Assembly (NCBI GenBank): GCA_026418955.1 | Contig: JAOAAI010000026.1 | Coordinates: 1-19,017, forward strand | Source: Candidatus Goldiibacteriota bacterium | Lineage (GTDB): Bacteria; Oederibacteriota; PGYV01; DSYL01 | Reading direction: 5' to 3' | Length of the DNA: 19,017 nt | Shown: piece by piece, positions 7,605-15,220 of the stretch | How positions within the stretch are numbered: position 1 is the first letter of the stretch | Layout: each line of letters starts with the position of its first letter | The notes under the pieces: generated by a model | What the model saw: the letters and a program-made list of their open reading frames with translations, nothing else | What the model was told of the DNA's origin: nothing | Database searches by the model: none | Program-made: the position numbers and the translations under genes

Positions 7605-8060
7605 ATGAAAAATTTGATAATAATAATTTCAACATTTTTTTATACGGGATATTTTCCTTTTGCGCCGGGAACTTTCGCGACATTATGTTTTCTCCCTATT
7701 TATTATTTTCTTGTTAAAGGACTTAATCCTGTTCTGTATTTAATGCTTACTGTAATTTTATATTTTGTAGGTGTTTGGAGTTCTTCATATGCTTCGGTAA
7801 TTTTTAACAAAAAAGATCCGAGCAGAGTTGTTATTGATGAAATCGTTGGATTTTTAATAACAATGTTATTTATACCTTTTACTTTAAAAAGAATGATAGT
7901 TGGTTTTTTCATAGCGAGAATTCTAGATATTATAAAACCATATCCTGCAAGGAAACTTGAAATTTTAAGAGCCGGTAATGGCATTATGATAGATGATGCT
8001 GTTTCTGGAATATATGGGAATATTTTATTATGGCTGCTTATTTTTTTTAAAGTAATTTAA
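7605..8060 (+). CDS. pgpA: Phosphatidylglycerophosphatase A
   Basis: This membrane phosphatase removes the terminal phosphate from phosphatidylglycerol phosphate, the product of the preceding gene, to give phosphatidylglycerol. The 151-residue protein shows the PgpA motifs YTGYFPFAPGT near the N-terminus, DPSRVVIDEIVG in the middle and RILDIIKPYPARKLE...GIMIDDAVSG towards the end, between hydrophobic helices. The frame opens further upstream within pgsA (TTG at 7557). ATG 7605, one base after the pgsA stop, fits the family's N-terminus best; ATG 7593 is the alternative. No strong SD is seen, which suggests translational coupling to pgsA. Confidence 0.92.
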   Translation: MKNLIIIISTFFYTGYFPFAPGTFATLCFLPIYYFLVKGLNPVLYLMLTVILYFVGVWSSSYASVIFNKKDPSRVVIDEIVGFLITMLFIPFTLKRMIVGFFIARILDIIKPYPARKLEILRAGNGIMIDDAVSGIYGNILLWLLIFFKVI

Positions 8061-8070
8061 ATAAAAAGAT

Positions 8071-11000
8071 ATGATAGATTATCTTGAAAATTATTCTTAT
8101 CTTAATTCCGTAATAAAATCTATAAATACTGGACAAAAAAATATACTTGTTGATATACCCGAAAGCAGTTTCAATTCATTGTTTTATCTATTTCTTGCGA
8201 TGAAAACTGATAGGGATATTTTTATTATTACGCATTCTACAGAGTTATTTAATACTTATTCGGAGTTAATTGAATTTTTAAAATTTTTTGAAATTAGCCA
8301 TAAAGTAATATTGTATCCAGAAGATGATTCTTTTTTATATCGGGATATTAAATCATCAAGAGAAATAAATAGGATGAGAATATCTGCTATAAAAGAACTT
8401 TTAACAGCAAAGAAAAAAATTTTTATTACAAATATAAATGCCATAATTGAAAAAATTGAATCACAAGAAAAAATAAAAAAGCAATTTCTAAGAGTTGAAA
8501 AAGGAAAGGAATTTAGTCGAGATTTAATACTTGAAATTCTTGAGGAAAATAACTATGAAAAAGTAACAAGAGTTGAAGATGCTTTTGAATATTCGTTACG
8601 TGGGAATATTTTAGATATATTTTCACCGGATGCTACTTATCCAATAAGGATAGAATTTTCAGATAATAAGATAGAGTCAATAAGATTATTTTCAATAGAA
8701 ACTTATGAGACAGAAAAACACATAGAGAAAGCAGAAATTCTTTTGTTCAAATTCAAAAAAAATGTATTAAATTCAAACTCTATTTTTGATTTTTTTGATT
8801 CTAAAAATACACTGTTAATATTAAAGGAGAACAACTCTATTAAAACTGAAATTTTAGAAAAAATAGAGAAAATAGAGAAATATTTACCGGATATGAAAAT
8901 TGAAGAAAGAATTTTTTCATTAAAAAAAATTTACAAAAAGGTTTCTTTTTTTCAAAAAATAAAGACGGGATTTTTAATCAAAAAGGGGATAAAATTTAAT
9001 ATAAAATTAAATCCGGTTTTTAAAAGAAATTCTGAAATACTTTTTAATTATTTAAAAAAATTGAAAGATAATTCTTATAAGATAATTATTATTTCCGATA
9101 ATACCGGTGAAACAAAACATATTCGTGAACTTCTGGAAAAGCAAGGCATAAATGGAATTGAATTTTATGATGCGGAGATTGACGCGGGTTTTTCTATACC
9201 TGAAATAAAATTATGTATAATATCAAATAGAGAAATATTTGAAAGATATAAAGGAAAATTATCGAGAAGAATAAAGGACAAAAGCCTAAAACCTGTGAGA
9301 AGTATTCTGGAATTAAAAGAAAAGGATTATGTTGTTCACAGGGAACACGGTATAGGTGTTTTTGAAGCAATAAAAACTATTCAGGTTGATGATAATTTTT
9401 ATGATTTTATTTTAATACGCTATGACGGGCATGATAAATTATATTTGCCGGTTTATAAAATTGATTTAATTGATAAATACATAGGTTCCGAGAAAATTCC
9501 TTATCTTTCCCGGCTTGGCTCACCTGTTTTTAGAAGAACAAAAGAACAGATAAGAAAAGAGTTAAAAGTAATTGCAGAAGAATTGCTAAAAGTTTATGCT
9601 AAAAGAAAAGTTGAAAAAGGTATAAAGTATCCGGCTGAGGATGAGTTTGAAAAAGCATTTGCAGATGCATTCTTATATGAAGAAACACCGGACCAAAAAA
9701 AGGCAATAAAAGATGTAATTGCAGATATGGAAAAAGAAAAGCCTATGGACAGACTTATCTGCGGAGATGCGGGTTTTGGTAAAACAGAAGTTGCTATGCG
9801 CGCGTCTTTTAAAGCGATAAATTTTGGGAAAAAAGTTTTAATTTTAACATCAACAACTTTACTTGCATTACAACATTTTAAAACTTTTAGTGAAAGATTT
9901 GCAGATTATCCAGTAAAAATAGAAATGTTATCAAGGTTAGTTTCGAAAAAAAGAAAAAGAGAAATATTACAAAAAATTCAAACCGGCAATATTGATATTT
10001 TAATTGGCACGCATACTATTTTAAATCCTAGAATAGAAATTAAAGATGTGGGTTTAGTTGTTGTAGATGAAGAGCAGCATTTTGGCGTAAAGGCAAAAGA
10101 ATATTTAAGGAAAAGATATCCCAATGCTGATTTTTTAACATTAACTGCAACTCCTATACCAAGAACACTTTATTTTTCTTTATCAGGAATAAGAGATATA
10201 AGTATTATAAATACACCGCCGCAAAATAAAAAGCCGATAGAAACATTTTTGGTTGAAGAAAAATTAAGCATAGTAAAAGAAATTATATTAAGAGAAATTT
10301 TAAGAAAAGGTCAAGTTTTTTATGTTCATAACAATATAAAAACAATATATAAATTGAAGGAAATATTAAGCACAAATTTACCGGAAATTAAATTTAAAAT
10401 AGCACACGGAAGAATGAAAAAAAGAGAACTCGAAAATATAATGATGGATTTCCTTGATAACAAGTTTGATGTTCTTATAACAACAACAATAATAGAATCC
10501 GGACTTGATATGCCGAATGTAAATACTATAATAATAAGTAATGCGGAAAAATTTGGTTTAGCCCAATTGTATCAATTGCGTGGAAGGGTTGGAAGAAGGG
10601 ACAAACAAGCATATGCGTATCTTTTAATAAAAGATAAAATAATGCTGTCAGATACAGCTAAGGAAAGATTAAAGGCAATAGAAAGTTATATAGATCCAGG
10701 CGCCGGATTTAATATAGCAATGAGAGATCTTGAGATACGAGGAGCTGGCACTATATTTGGAGTAAAGCAGCATGGGAATATGGAAAAACTTGGGTTCGAA
10801 TTATATTGTAGAATGCTGGAAGAAGAAATAAATAAATTAGCAAAGAAAGAAGTAGAAAAAGAGGTTGACACAAAAATAACAGTAAATTATAAAGCATATA
10901 TTCCGGATTCATATATATGGGATTCTGGTGAAAAAATAAGAATATACAGACAGCTTTTTATTTCTAAAAAATTAGATGATATATTATCAGTGGAAAATGC

Positions 11001-11289
11001 TTTAAAAGATATATGGGGTGATATGCCTCAGGAAGTAAAGAATATACTTTTTGTTGCAAAATTAAAATTACTTGGTAGGAGATTAGAAGCGGATGGGTTA
11101 AATCATACAGGAGATAAAATAGAGTTTATATGGAATGAAAAAAAAGAATTTAATATGAAGTTTAAAAGTTTTTTAGAAAAGCATCAAAATATATTTATAA
11201 TAGGTAAAAATAGATTATCGTTAAGACAAGAAAATATAAAAAATATTGATTTATTATTTAAAGAAATAGAGATGTATTTAACTTCTTAA
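8071..11289 (+). CDS. mfd: Transcription-repair coupling factor Mfd
   Basis: Mfd is an ATP-driven translocase that removes RNA polymerase stalled at DNA lesions and recruits UvrA. The 1072-residue protein is slightly shorter than the E. coli enzyme (1148). In order: a UvrB-like N-terminal region with no functional Walker A (to about 350), the CarD-like RNA-polymerase interaction domain (about 412-470, KDYVVHREHGIGVF...YLPVYKID), the RecG-like motor with Walker A GDAGFGKTE (565-573), DEEQH (666-670), TATPIPRTL (692-700) and QLRGRVGRR (835-843), then the C-terminal TRCF domain. The SD is weak, and pgpA ends 10 bp before. The stop TAA overlaps the stop of the convergent gene at 11286-11690. No other excision-repair gene is in the window. 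Confidence 0.97.
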   Translation: MIDYLENYSYLNSVIKSINTGQKNILVDIPESSFNSLFYLFLAMKTDRDIFIITHSTELFNTYSELIEFLKFFEISHKVILYPEDDSFLYRDIKSSREINRMRISAIKELLTAKKKIFITNINAIIEKIESQEKIKKQFLRVEKGKEFSRDLILEILEENNYEKVTRVEDAFEYSLRGNILDIFSPDATYPIRIEFSDNKIESIRLFSIETYETEKHIEKAEILLFKFKKNVLNSNSIFDFFDSKNTLLILKENNSIKTEILEKIEKIEKYLPDMKIEERIFSLKKIYKKVSFFQKIKTGFLIKKGIKFNIKLNPVFKRNSEILFNYLKKLKDNSYKIIIISDNTGETKHIRELLEKQGINGIEFYDAEIDAGFSIPEIKLCIISNREIFERYKGKLSRRIKDKSLKPVRSILELKEKDYVVHREHGIGVFEAIKTIQVDDNFYDFILIRYDGHDKLYLPVYKIDLIDKYIGSEKIPYLSRLGSPVFRRTKEQIRKELKVIAEELLKVYAKRKVEKGIKYPAEDEFEKAFADAFLYEETPDQKKAIKDVIADMEKEKPMDRLICGDAGFGKTEVAMRASFKAINFGKKVLILTSTTLLALQHFKTFSERFADYPVKIEMLSRLVSKKRKREILQKIQTGNIDILIGTHTILNPRIEIKDVGLVVVDEEQHFGVKAKEYLRKRYPNADFLTLTATPIPRTLYFSLSGIRDISIINTPPQNKKPIETFLVEEKLSIVKEIILREILRKGQVFYVHNNIKTIYKLKEILSTNLPEIKFKIAHGRMKKRELENIMMDFLDNKFDVLITTTIIESGLDMPNVNTIIISNAEKFGLAQLYQLRGRVGRRDKQAYAYLLIKDKIMLSDTAKERLKAIESYIDPGAGFNIAMRDLEIRGAGTIFGVKQHGNMEKLGFELYCRMLEEEINKLAKKEVEKEVDTKITVNYKAYIPDSYIWDSGEKIRIYRQLFISKKLDDILSVENALKDIWGDMPQEVKNILFVAKLKLLGRRLEADGLNHTGDKIEFIWNEKKEFNMKFKSFLEKHQNIFIIGKNRLSLRQENIKNIDLLFKEIEMYLTS

Positions 11290-11690
11290 GGTAGTTTCTG
11301 GCTGAAAACAAGTTTATTTTCAACCCATTTATATGTAACCATACTTATTTTGGTAAGGCCGGATTTTATTAAAAGATTTTTTGTATTCTGTTCTGTATAA
11401 TCAGGAATTAAAAGGTAAAAAGAACCAAATGCTTCAAAAAATTGTTTCCATTGCAATGTTTCTGCTTCGTTTATGGTGTCTTCGGTTTCTATTTCAAAAA
11501 TAATAACACCTTTTGAACGGGATTTAACAATAACATCAGGGTAAAGTCCTTTTACGTTCGTATTTTTTGCATCTCCGGGATTTATAAAAACTTCATCAGC
11601 ATCTTTTTTATTAAGATAGACAGATTTTAAGGTTTCAATCAAGGTATCATGGAGTCTTTGGTTTTGCGGCGTTCTTGAAGACATTGCCAT
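11286..11690 (-). CDS. Small uncharacterised protein, possible PD-(D/E)XK nuclease-like fold
   Basis: I do not recognise a named family for this 134-residue protein. Its core reads LYPDVIVKSRSKGVIIFEIETEDTI followed by EAETLQWKQFFEAFGSFYLLIP. A PD before a strand and an E-x-E at the next strand is the arrangement of PD-(D/E)XK nuclease-like proteins, but the expected Lys of ExK is replaced, so catalytic activity is doubtful. It may be a degenerate or binding-only member. A strong SD (GGGAGG) 6 bp before the ATG and a position 20 bp after glgP indicate co-expression with the phosphorylase. Its stop codon interlocks with that of mfd in the palindrome TTAA. Confidence 0.7.
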   Translation of the reverse strand: MAMSSRTPQNQRLHDTLIETLKSVYLNKKDADEVFINPGDAKNTNVKGLYPDVIVKSRSKGVIIFEIETEDTINEAETLQWKQFFEAFGSFYLLIPDYTEQNTKNLLIKSGLTKISMVTYKWVENKLVFSQKLP

Positions 11691-11710
11691 AAAAAACCTC
11701 CCTTGAATAA

Positions 11711-14269
11711 TTATTCTTTATTCCATATTATATATTCTGGGATAAATTTGCAAGTTAAATATTCATTGTTGGGTAAAATTCTAACTGCATAATTAATTTT
11801 ACCTGAAGAAGAAGGAGTAATTACACCTTCATAAATAAAATTATTATCCTTAGTGCTTTTATATTCTGCTCTGACAGTTTGTGTATCTGTCAATGTGTCT
11901 CCCCGGTCGTATCCATAATATATTTCAACAAGCAAATCATTATTTGATAATCCGCCGGCAAATATTTCGGCAGAAATTTTTAATTTTTCTCCAAGTTTGA
12001 TACTGTTGTAATGTTCTGCTGAAATATTTAATATTTTAATATTTTTCCATTTTTCTGCAATTTTTTCTTTGTATTTTGTTATTTTTTTGGCTTTTTCTGA
12101 TGAGTTGTTTGTAAGATTAAAATAATTTTTACCAGCAGTAATGTAAAATTTTTCAGTATATTCCATCACCATTCTGTTAGTATTAAAAATAGGGCATAAT
12201 GTCATCATAGCCGTTTTCATTTTTTTTATCCATTCATGAGGAAGATTATCTTTTCCAAGTTTGTAATAAAGAGGAATTATTTCATTCTCCAGAAGTTCAT
12301 AAAGCGCGTTTGCTTCAACTTTATCCTGGTATTCCGGGTCCTCGTATTCTTCTCCTTTTCCTATATCCCAGCCGCAATCATTACTGGGTTTTTCTGCCCA
12401 CCAACCATCAACAGTGGATAGATTAAGACCACCGTTAAATGTTACTTTCATTCCCGATGTTCCACTGGCTTCAAGGGGTCTTCTTGGTGTATTCAACCAC
12501 ACATCAACTCCTTGAACAAGATAATGAGTCGTATTTAAATTATAATTTTCAATAAACACAATATGATTTTTTAATACTTCATCTTCTGCATAATGATATA
12601 ATGTTTTAATAAATTGTTTACCTTCTTCATCCTTTGGATGTGCTTTGCCGGCAAAAATAATTTGGACCGGCATTTCTTTATTGGTAAGTATTTTTTTTAA
12701 GCGTTCTATATCTTTAAATAATAGTAAAGCGCGTTTATATGTAGCAAATCTTCTTGCAAATCCTATTGTTAAAATTTCTGGGGATAAAATTTCATTTGCA
12801 GAATCTATTTTTTCTTTGGATGCACCTTTTTCTTTTAATTGCTGTTTTAATCTGCGTCTAACAAAAGCAACTAGTCGTTCTTTTCTTCTTTCATGGGTTC
12901 TCCAGAGTTCTGTGTCAGGAATTTCTTCTATTTTTTTCCAGACCTCATTATCCTCTGGACAATCAACCCAGCGCGTTCCAAGATACCTAAAAAATAATTC
13001 AGCCATTTCTCTTGAAATCCAGGAATTTGCATGAATACCATTTGTTATATGCGTTATTGGAATTTCATCAAGAAGGACACCGGGCCAAATACCCTGCCAC
13101 ATTTTCCTACTTACCAGGCCATGTAATTTACTCACACCATTACAAAAATTTGTTAATTTTAAGGCAAGAACAGTCATACAGAACCATTCATTGATATCGT
13201 CAGGATTGATTTTTCCAAGTTTGATAAAATCATTGAAAGATATTTTTAAATTGGTTTCAACATATTCTTTTAAATATTTTGCTATAAGGTCAACAGGGAA
13301 CCTATCATTTCCTGCAGGAATGGGAGTGTGAGTTGTAAAAACAGAGGAAGCTGCAGCAATTTCTTTTGCCTCATTAAAAGATAAATTGTTTTTTTTCATA
13401 AGTAAACGTATTCTTTCAAGTATTAAAAAAGCAGAATGTCCTTCATTCATATGCGTGACTGTTGGATTTAGTCCTAAAGCATCCAGTGCCATCATTCCGC
13501 CAATCCCAAGCAAAATTTCCTGTTTTATTCGCATCTCTAAATCGCCGCCATAGAGTTTATATGTGATTTCTCTATCAGCCGGAGAATTTTCAGGTATATT
13601 TGTGTCTAACAGATAAAGATTTATTCTTCCTACTGAAAGTTTCCATATCTGAAATTTTACATTTGAATGTGGATATTTTATTTCAAGAATAATTGGTTGA
13701 TTATTCTTTGTTTTTACTATCTGGGCAGGTGAGACATGATAATTATATGATATATATTTTTCCTGCTGCCAGCCATCGTTTGTCAAATATTGCTGAAAAT
13801 AACCCTGAGAATATAAAAGTCCGATTGCAACAAAAGGAATGCCAAGGTCAGATGCAGATTTCAAATGGTCCCCTGCGAGGACTCCAAGGCCGCCTGAATA
13901 TATGGGTAGGCATTCTGCAATACCATATTCTGCACTAAAATAGGCAATAAGAAAATCTTCTGGAAGATTATTTTTAACTTTTTCATACCAGGTTGGTCTT
14001 GTTAAATATTGATTTAATTTTTTTAGTAAATTATCAACCCTGAATAAAAATCCATCATCAGTTGCAAGTGCATTTAATCTTTCCTGGGGAACTTCATATA
14101 ATAATTTTACAGGGTTATGCGAAGTTGCTGACCAGATATCAGGGTCAATATCTCTGAAAAGAGCAAATGCTTCTGAATCCCAGACAAGCCATAAATTATG
14201 CGCTATGTCAAGTAAAGGTTTTAATTTTTCTGGCAAATTTGGAATTACTGTTAATTCGCGAAACTTCAT
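11711..14269 (-). CDS. glgP: Glycogen / alpha-glucan phosphorylase (GT35)
   Basis: This enzyme cleaves terminal alpha-1,4-glucosyl units from glycogen or maltodextrin with phosphate to give glucose 1-phosphate, using pyridoxal phosphate. At 852 residues it belongs to the bacterial form with an N-terminal DUF3417 region (PNLPEKLKPLLDIAHNLWLVW). Key motifs are GGLGVLAGDHLKSASDLG, HMNEGHSAF, FTTHTPIPAGNDRF, GFARRFATYKRA, GKAHPKD and the PLP site EASGTSGMKVTFNGG with Lys608. A GGAGG SD precedes ATG 14269. The C-terminal 100 or so residues form an extra beta-rich domain, typical of this subfamily. Phosphorolysis saves one ATP per glucose relative to hydrolysis, in keeping with the PPi-dependent PFK in this window. 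Starch-type glucans are an alternative substrate. Confidence 0.95.
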   Translation of the reverse strand: MKFRELTVIPNLPEKLKPLLDIAHNLWLVWDSEAFALFRDIDPDIWSATSHNPVKLLYEVPQERLNALATDDGFLFRVDNLLKKLNQYLTRPTWYEKVKNNLPEDFLIAYFSAEYGIAECLPIYSGGLGVLAGDHLKSASDLGIPFVAIGLLYSQGYFQQYLTNDGWQQEKYISYNYHVSPAQIVKTKNNQPIILEIKYPHSNVKFQIWKLSVGRINLYLLDTNIPENSPADREITYKLYGGDLEMRIKQEILLGIGGMMALDALGLNPTVTHMNEGHSAFLILERIRLLMKKNNLSFNEAKEIAAASSVFTTHTPIPAGNDRFPVDLIAKYLKEYVETNLKISFNDFIKLGKINPDDINEWFCMTVLALKLTNFCNGVSKLHGLVSRKMWQGIWPGVLLDEIPITHITNGIHANSWISREMAELFFRYLGTRWVDCPEDNEVWKKIEEIPDTELWRTHERRKERLVAFVRRRLKQQLKEKGASKEKIDSANEILSPEILTIGFARRFATYKRALLLFKDIERLKKILTNKEMPVQIIFAGKAHPKDEEGKQFIKTLYHYAEDEVLKNHIVFIENYNLNTTHYLVQGVDVWLNTPRRPLEASGTSGMKVTFNGGLNLSTVDGWWAEKPSNDCGWDIGKGEEYEDPEYQDKVEANALYELLENEIIPLYYKLGKDNLPHEWIKKMKTAMMTLCPIFNTNRMVMEYTEKFYITAGKNYFNLTNNSSEKAKKITKYKEKIAEKWKNIKILNISAEHYNSIKLGEKLKISAEIFAGGLSNNDLLVEIYYGYDRGDTLTDTQTVRAEYKSTKDNNFIYEGVITPSSSGKINYAVRILPNNEYLTCKFIPEYIIWNKE

Positions 14270-14296
14270 AATTGCCTCCTTTAAATTTATAAAAAG

Positions 14297-14325
14297 ATTT
14301 TAGCATATAATAAAATAAAATAAAA
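14297..14325 (-). promoter_or_regulatory. Putative extended -10 promoter of glgP
   Basis: On the minus strand TGCTAAAAT (14305-14297) is an extended -10 element about 28 bp before the glgP ATG. A -35 at the usual distance would fall in the (TAAAA)4 tract (14311-14330), which has no good -35 match; a TG-extended -10 can work without one. Confidence 0.45.
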
Positions 14326-14330
14326 TAAAA
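14311..14330. repeat. Pentanucleotide tract (TAAAA)4 in the glgP promoter region
   Basis: Four perfect TAAAA units occupy the spacer and presumed -35 position upstream of the extended -10 of glgP. Slippage would change the spacing by 5 bp, about half a helical turn, so the tract could act as an expression switch. Confidence 0.75.
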
Positions 14331-14383
14331 ATTTATTTGTTAATAGTTATATTATTAATAAAGAAATCTAAAGAAAAACAAAG

Positions 14384-14668
14384 TTATTTGACAAATATTT
14401 TTTGAATCCAACCCTGTTGACCATCGGGTAATTCAATAAGCGCCATTGGACCATTTATTTTGATAAGTTTTACTTTTGTGCCAGGAGAAACTTTTAAAAA
14501 AGGTCTTTCTCCTTTTTCAAAAGGTTTTTGCCAAACCTTAATGCTTTCAACATTGTTGATACCATCAAAACCGGTTAAAACAACTTCAATTCCAGGTTCT
14601 GGATCTGTTTTTAAACCTGCGCAAGATAAAAAAAATATTAAAATCAAAAAATAGTTTAATTTTTTCAT
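14384..14668 (-). CDS. Small SH3-like lipoprotein
   Basis: The 94-residue product begins with a lipoprotein signal (MKKLNYFLILIFFLSC, lipidated Cys16). The rest reads like one small SH3-type barrel: VWQKPFEKGERPFLKVSPGTKVKLIK...ALIELPDGQQGWIQKIFVK, whose PGTKVKL strand and GWI..-FV end are typical of bacterial SH3 domains that bind wall components. It is likely anchored to a membrane and faces the periplasm or cell wall. No SD precedes the ATG. A -10 TAAAAT (14680-14675) places the predicted transcript start at or next to the ATG, suggesting a leaderless mRNA. It is divergent from the Fe-S operon; no functional link is visible. Confidence 0.75.
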   Translation of the reverse strand: MKKLNYFLILIFFLSCAGLKTDPEPGIEVVLTGFDGINNVESIKVWQKPFEKGERPFLKVSPGTKVKLIKINGPMALIELPDGQQGWIQKIFVK

Positions 14669-14674
14669 ATTAAT

Positions 14675-14702
14675 ATTTTAATTAAAACTGCAAATAAGTC
14701 AA
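14675..14702 (-). promoter_or_regulatory. Putative promoter of the SH3 lipoprotein (leaderless)
   Basis: On the minus strand TTGACT (14702-14697), a 16-bp spacer and TAAAAT (14680-14675) form a good promoter. The A of the ATG (14668) is the 7th base after the -10 box, the usual start distance. Confidence 0.55.
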
Positions 14703-14715
14703 ATTAAAAATTACA

Positions 14716-14744
14716 TTGACAAAAAAATAAAACTAGCTTATAAT
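14716..14744 (+). promoter_or_regulatory. Consensus sigma-70 promoter of the Fe-S operon
   Basis: TTGACA (14716-14721), exactly 17 bp, TATAAT (14739-14744): both boxes are perfect. A promoter this strong usually needs a repressor, and an inverted repeat overlaps its start region. The ATG follows 50 bp after the -10, with SD AAAGGAGG (14783-14790). Confidence 0.9.
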
Positions 14745-14762
14745 ATCACCAAGAGAGTGATA
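14744..14762. promoter_or_regulatory. Inverted repeat, candidate operator for the Rrf2-family regulator
   Basis: TATCAC (14744-14749), a 7-nt centre and GTGATA (14757-14762) form a perfect 6+6 dyad. It starts at the last base of the -10 box and covers the expected transcription start, where bound protein would block RNA polymerase. By position it suits autorepression by the regulator encoded just downstream. The sequence does not obviously match the E. coli IscR consensus. Confidence 0.5.
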
Positions 14763-14794
14763 AATATATTATTTCTGATTATAAAGGAGGAGAT

Positions 14795-15220
14795 ATGAAG
14801 GTATCCACGAAAGGAAGATATGCAATAAGAGCGCTAACACATCTTGCAAAGGCATATAATGAAAAAAAATGTGTGACAATAAAAGAACTTTCAGAAAAAG
14901 AAAAAACAGCTGGAAGGTATCTGGAAAATATATTTGTAAAATTAAGAAAAGCAGGGATAGTGAACAGTTTAAAAGGAGAAAAGGGCGGTTTTTTTCTTAC
15001 TGAAAATCCGGAAAAAATAGATATGTATGATATATTAAAGGCAGTAGAAAATATTCTTGAGCCATCAGAGTGTCTGATAAATCCGGGTTTCTGTGGAAGA
15101 GTTAAATCCTGCGGTATGAGAAAAATTTGGGAAAGATTGAGTAGGCATATAGATAAATTTTTAAAAAAGATTACATTAAAATATTTAGCTGATAATTATT
15201 TTAAAGGACAACAAAAATGA
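14795..15220 (+). CDS. Rrf2/IscR-family transcriptional regulator
   Basis: The 141-residue protein begins MKVSTKGRYAIRALTHLA, the hallmark of Rrf2 proteins, followed by a winged helix (VTIKELSEKEKTAGRYLENIFVKLRKAGIVNSLKGEKGGFFL). Three cysteines (C93, C100, C106; spacing x6 and x5) sit where IscR holds its [2Fe-2S] cluster (x5 and x5), so it can probably sense Fe-S status. It heads an operon for Fe-S assembly and likely represses its own promoter through the dyad at 14744-14762, being released when clusters are scarce. SD AAAGGAGG is strong. Its TGA overlaps the next ATG (ATGA). IscR proper and CymR-like regulators are alternatives; cysteines and context favour an IscR-like role. Confidence 0.9.
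   Translation: MKVSTKGRYAIRALTHLAKAYNEKKCVTIKELSEKEKTAGRYLENIFVKLRKAGIVNSLKGEKGGFFLTENPEKIDMYDILKAVENILEPSECLINPGFCGRVKSCGMRKIWERLSRHIDKFLKKITLKYLADNYFKGQQK

Noticed and set aside
12645..13034. Plus-strand frame of 129 codons opposite glgP
   Set aside because: It lies wholly inside the well-conserved glgP and shows no recognisable domain.
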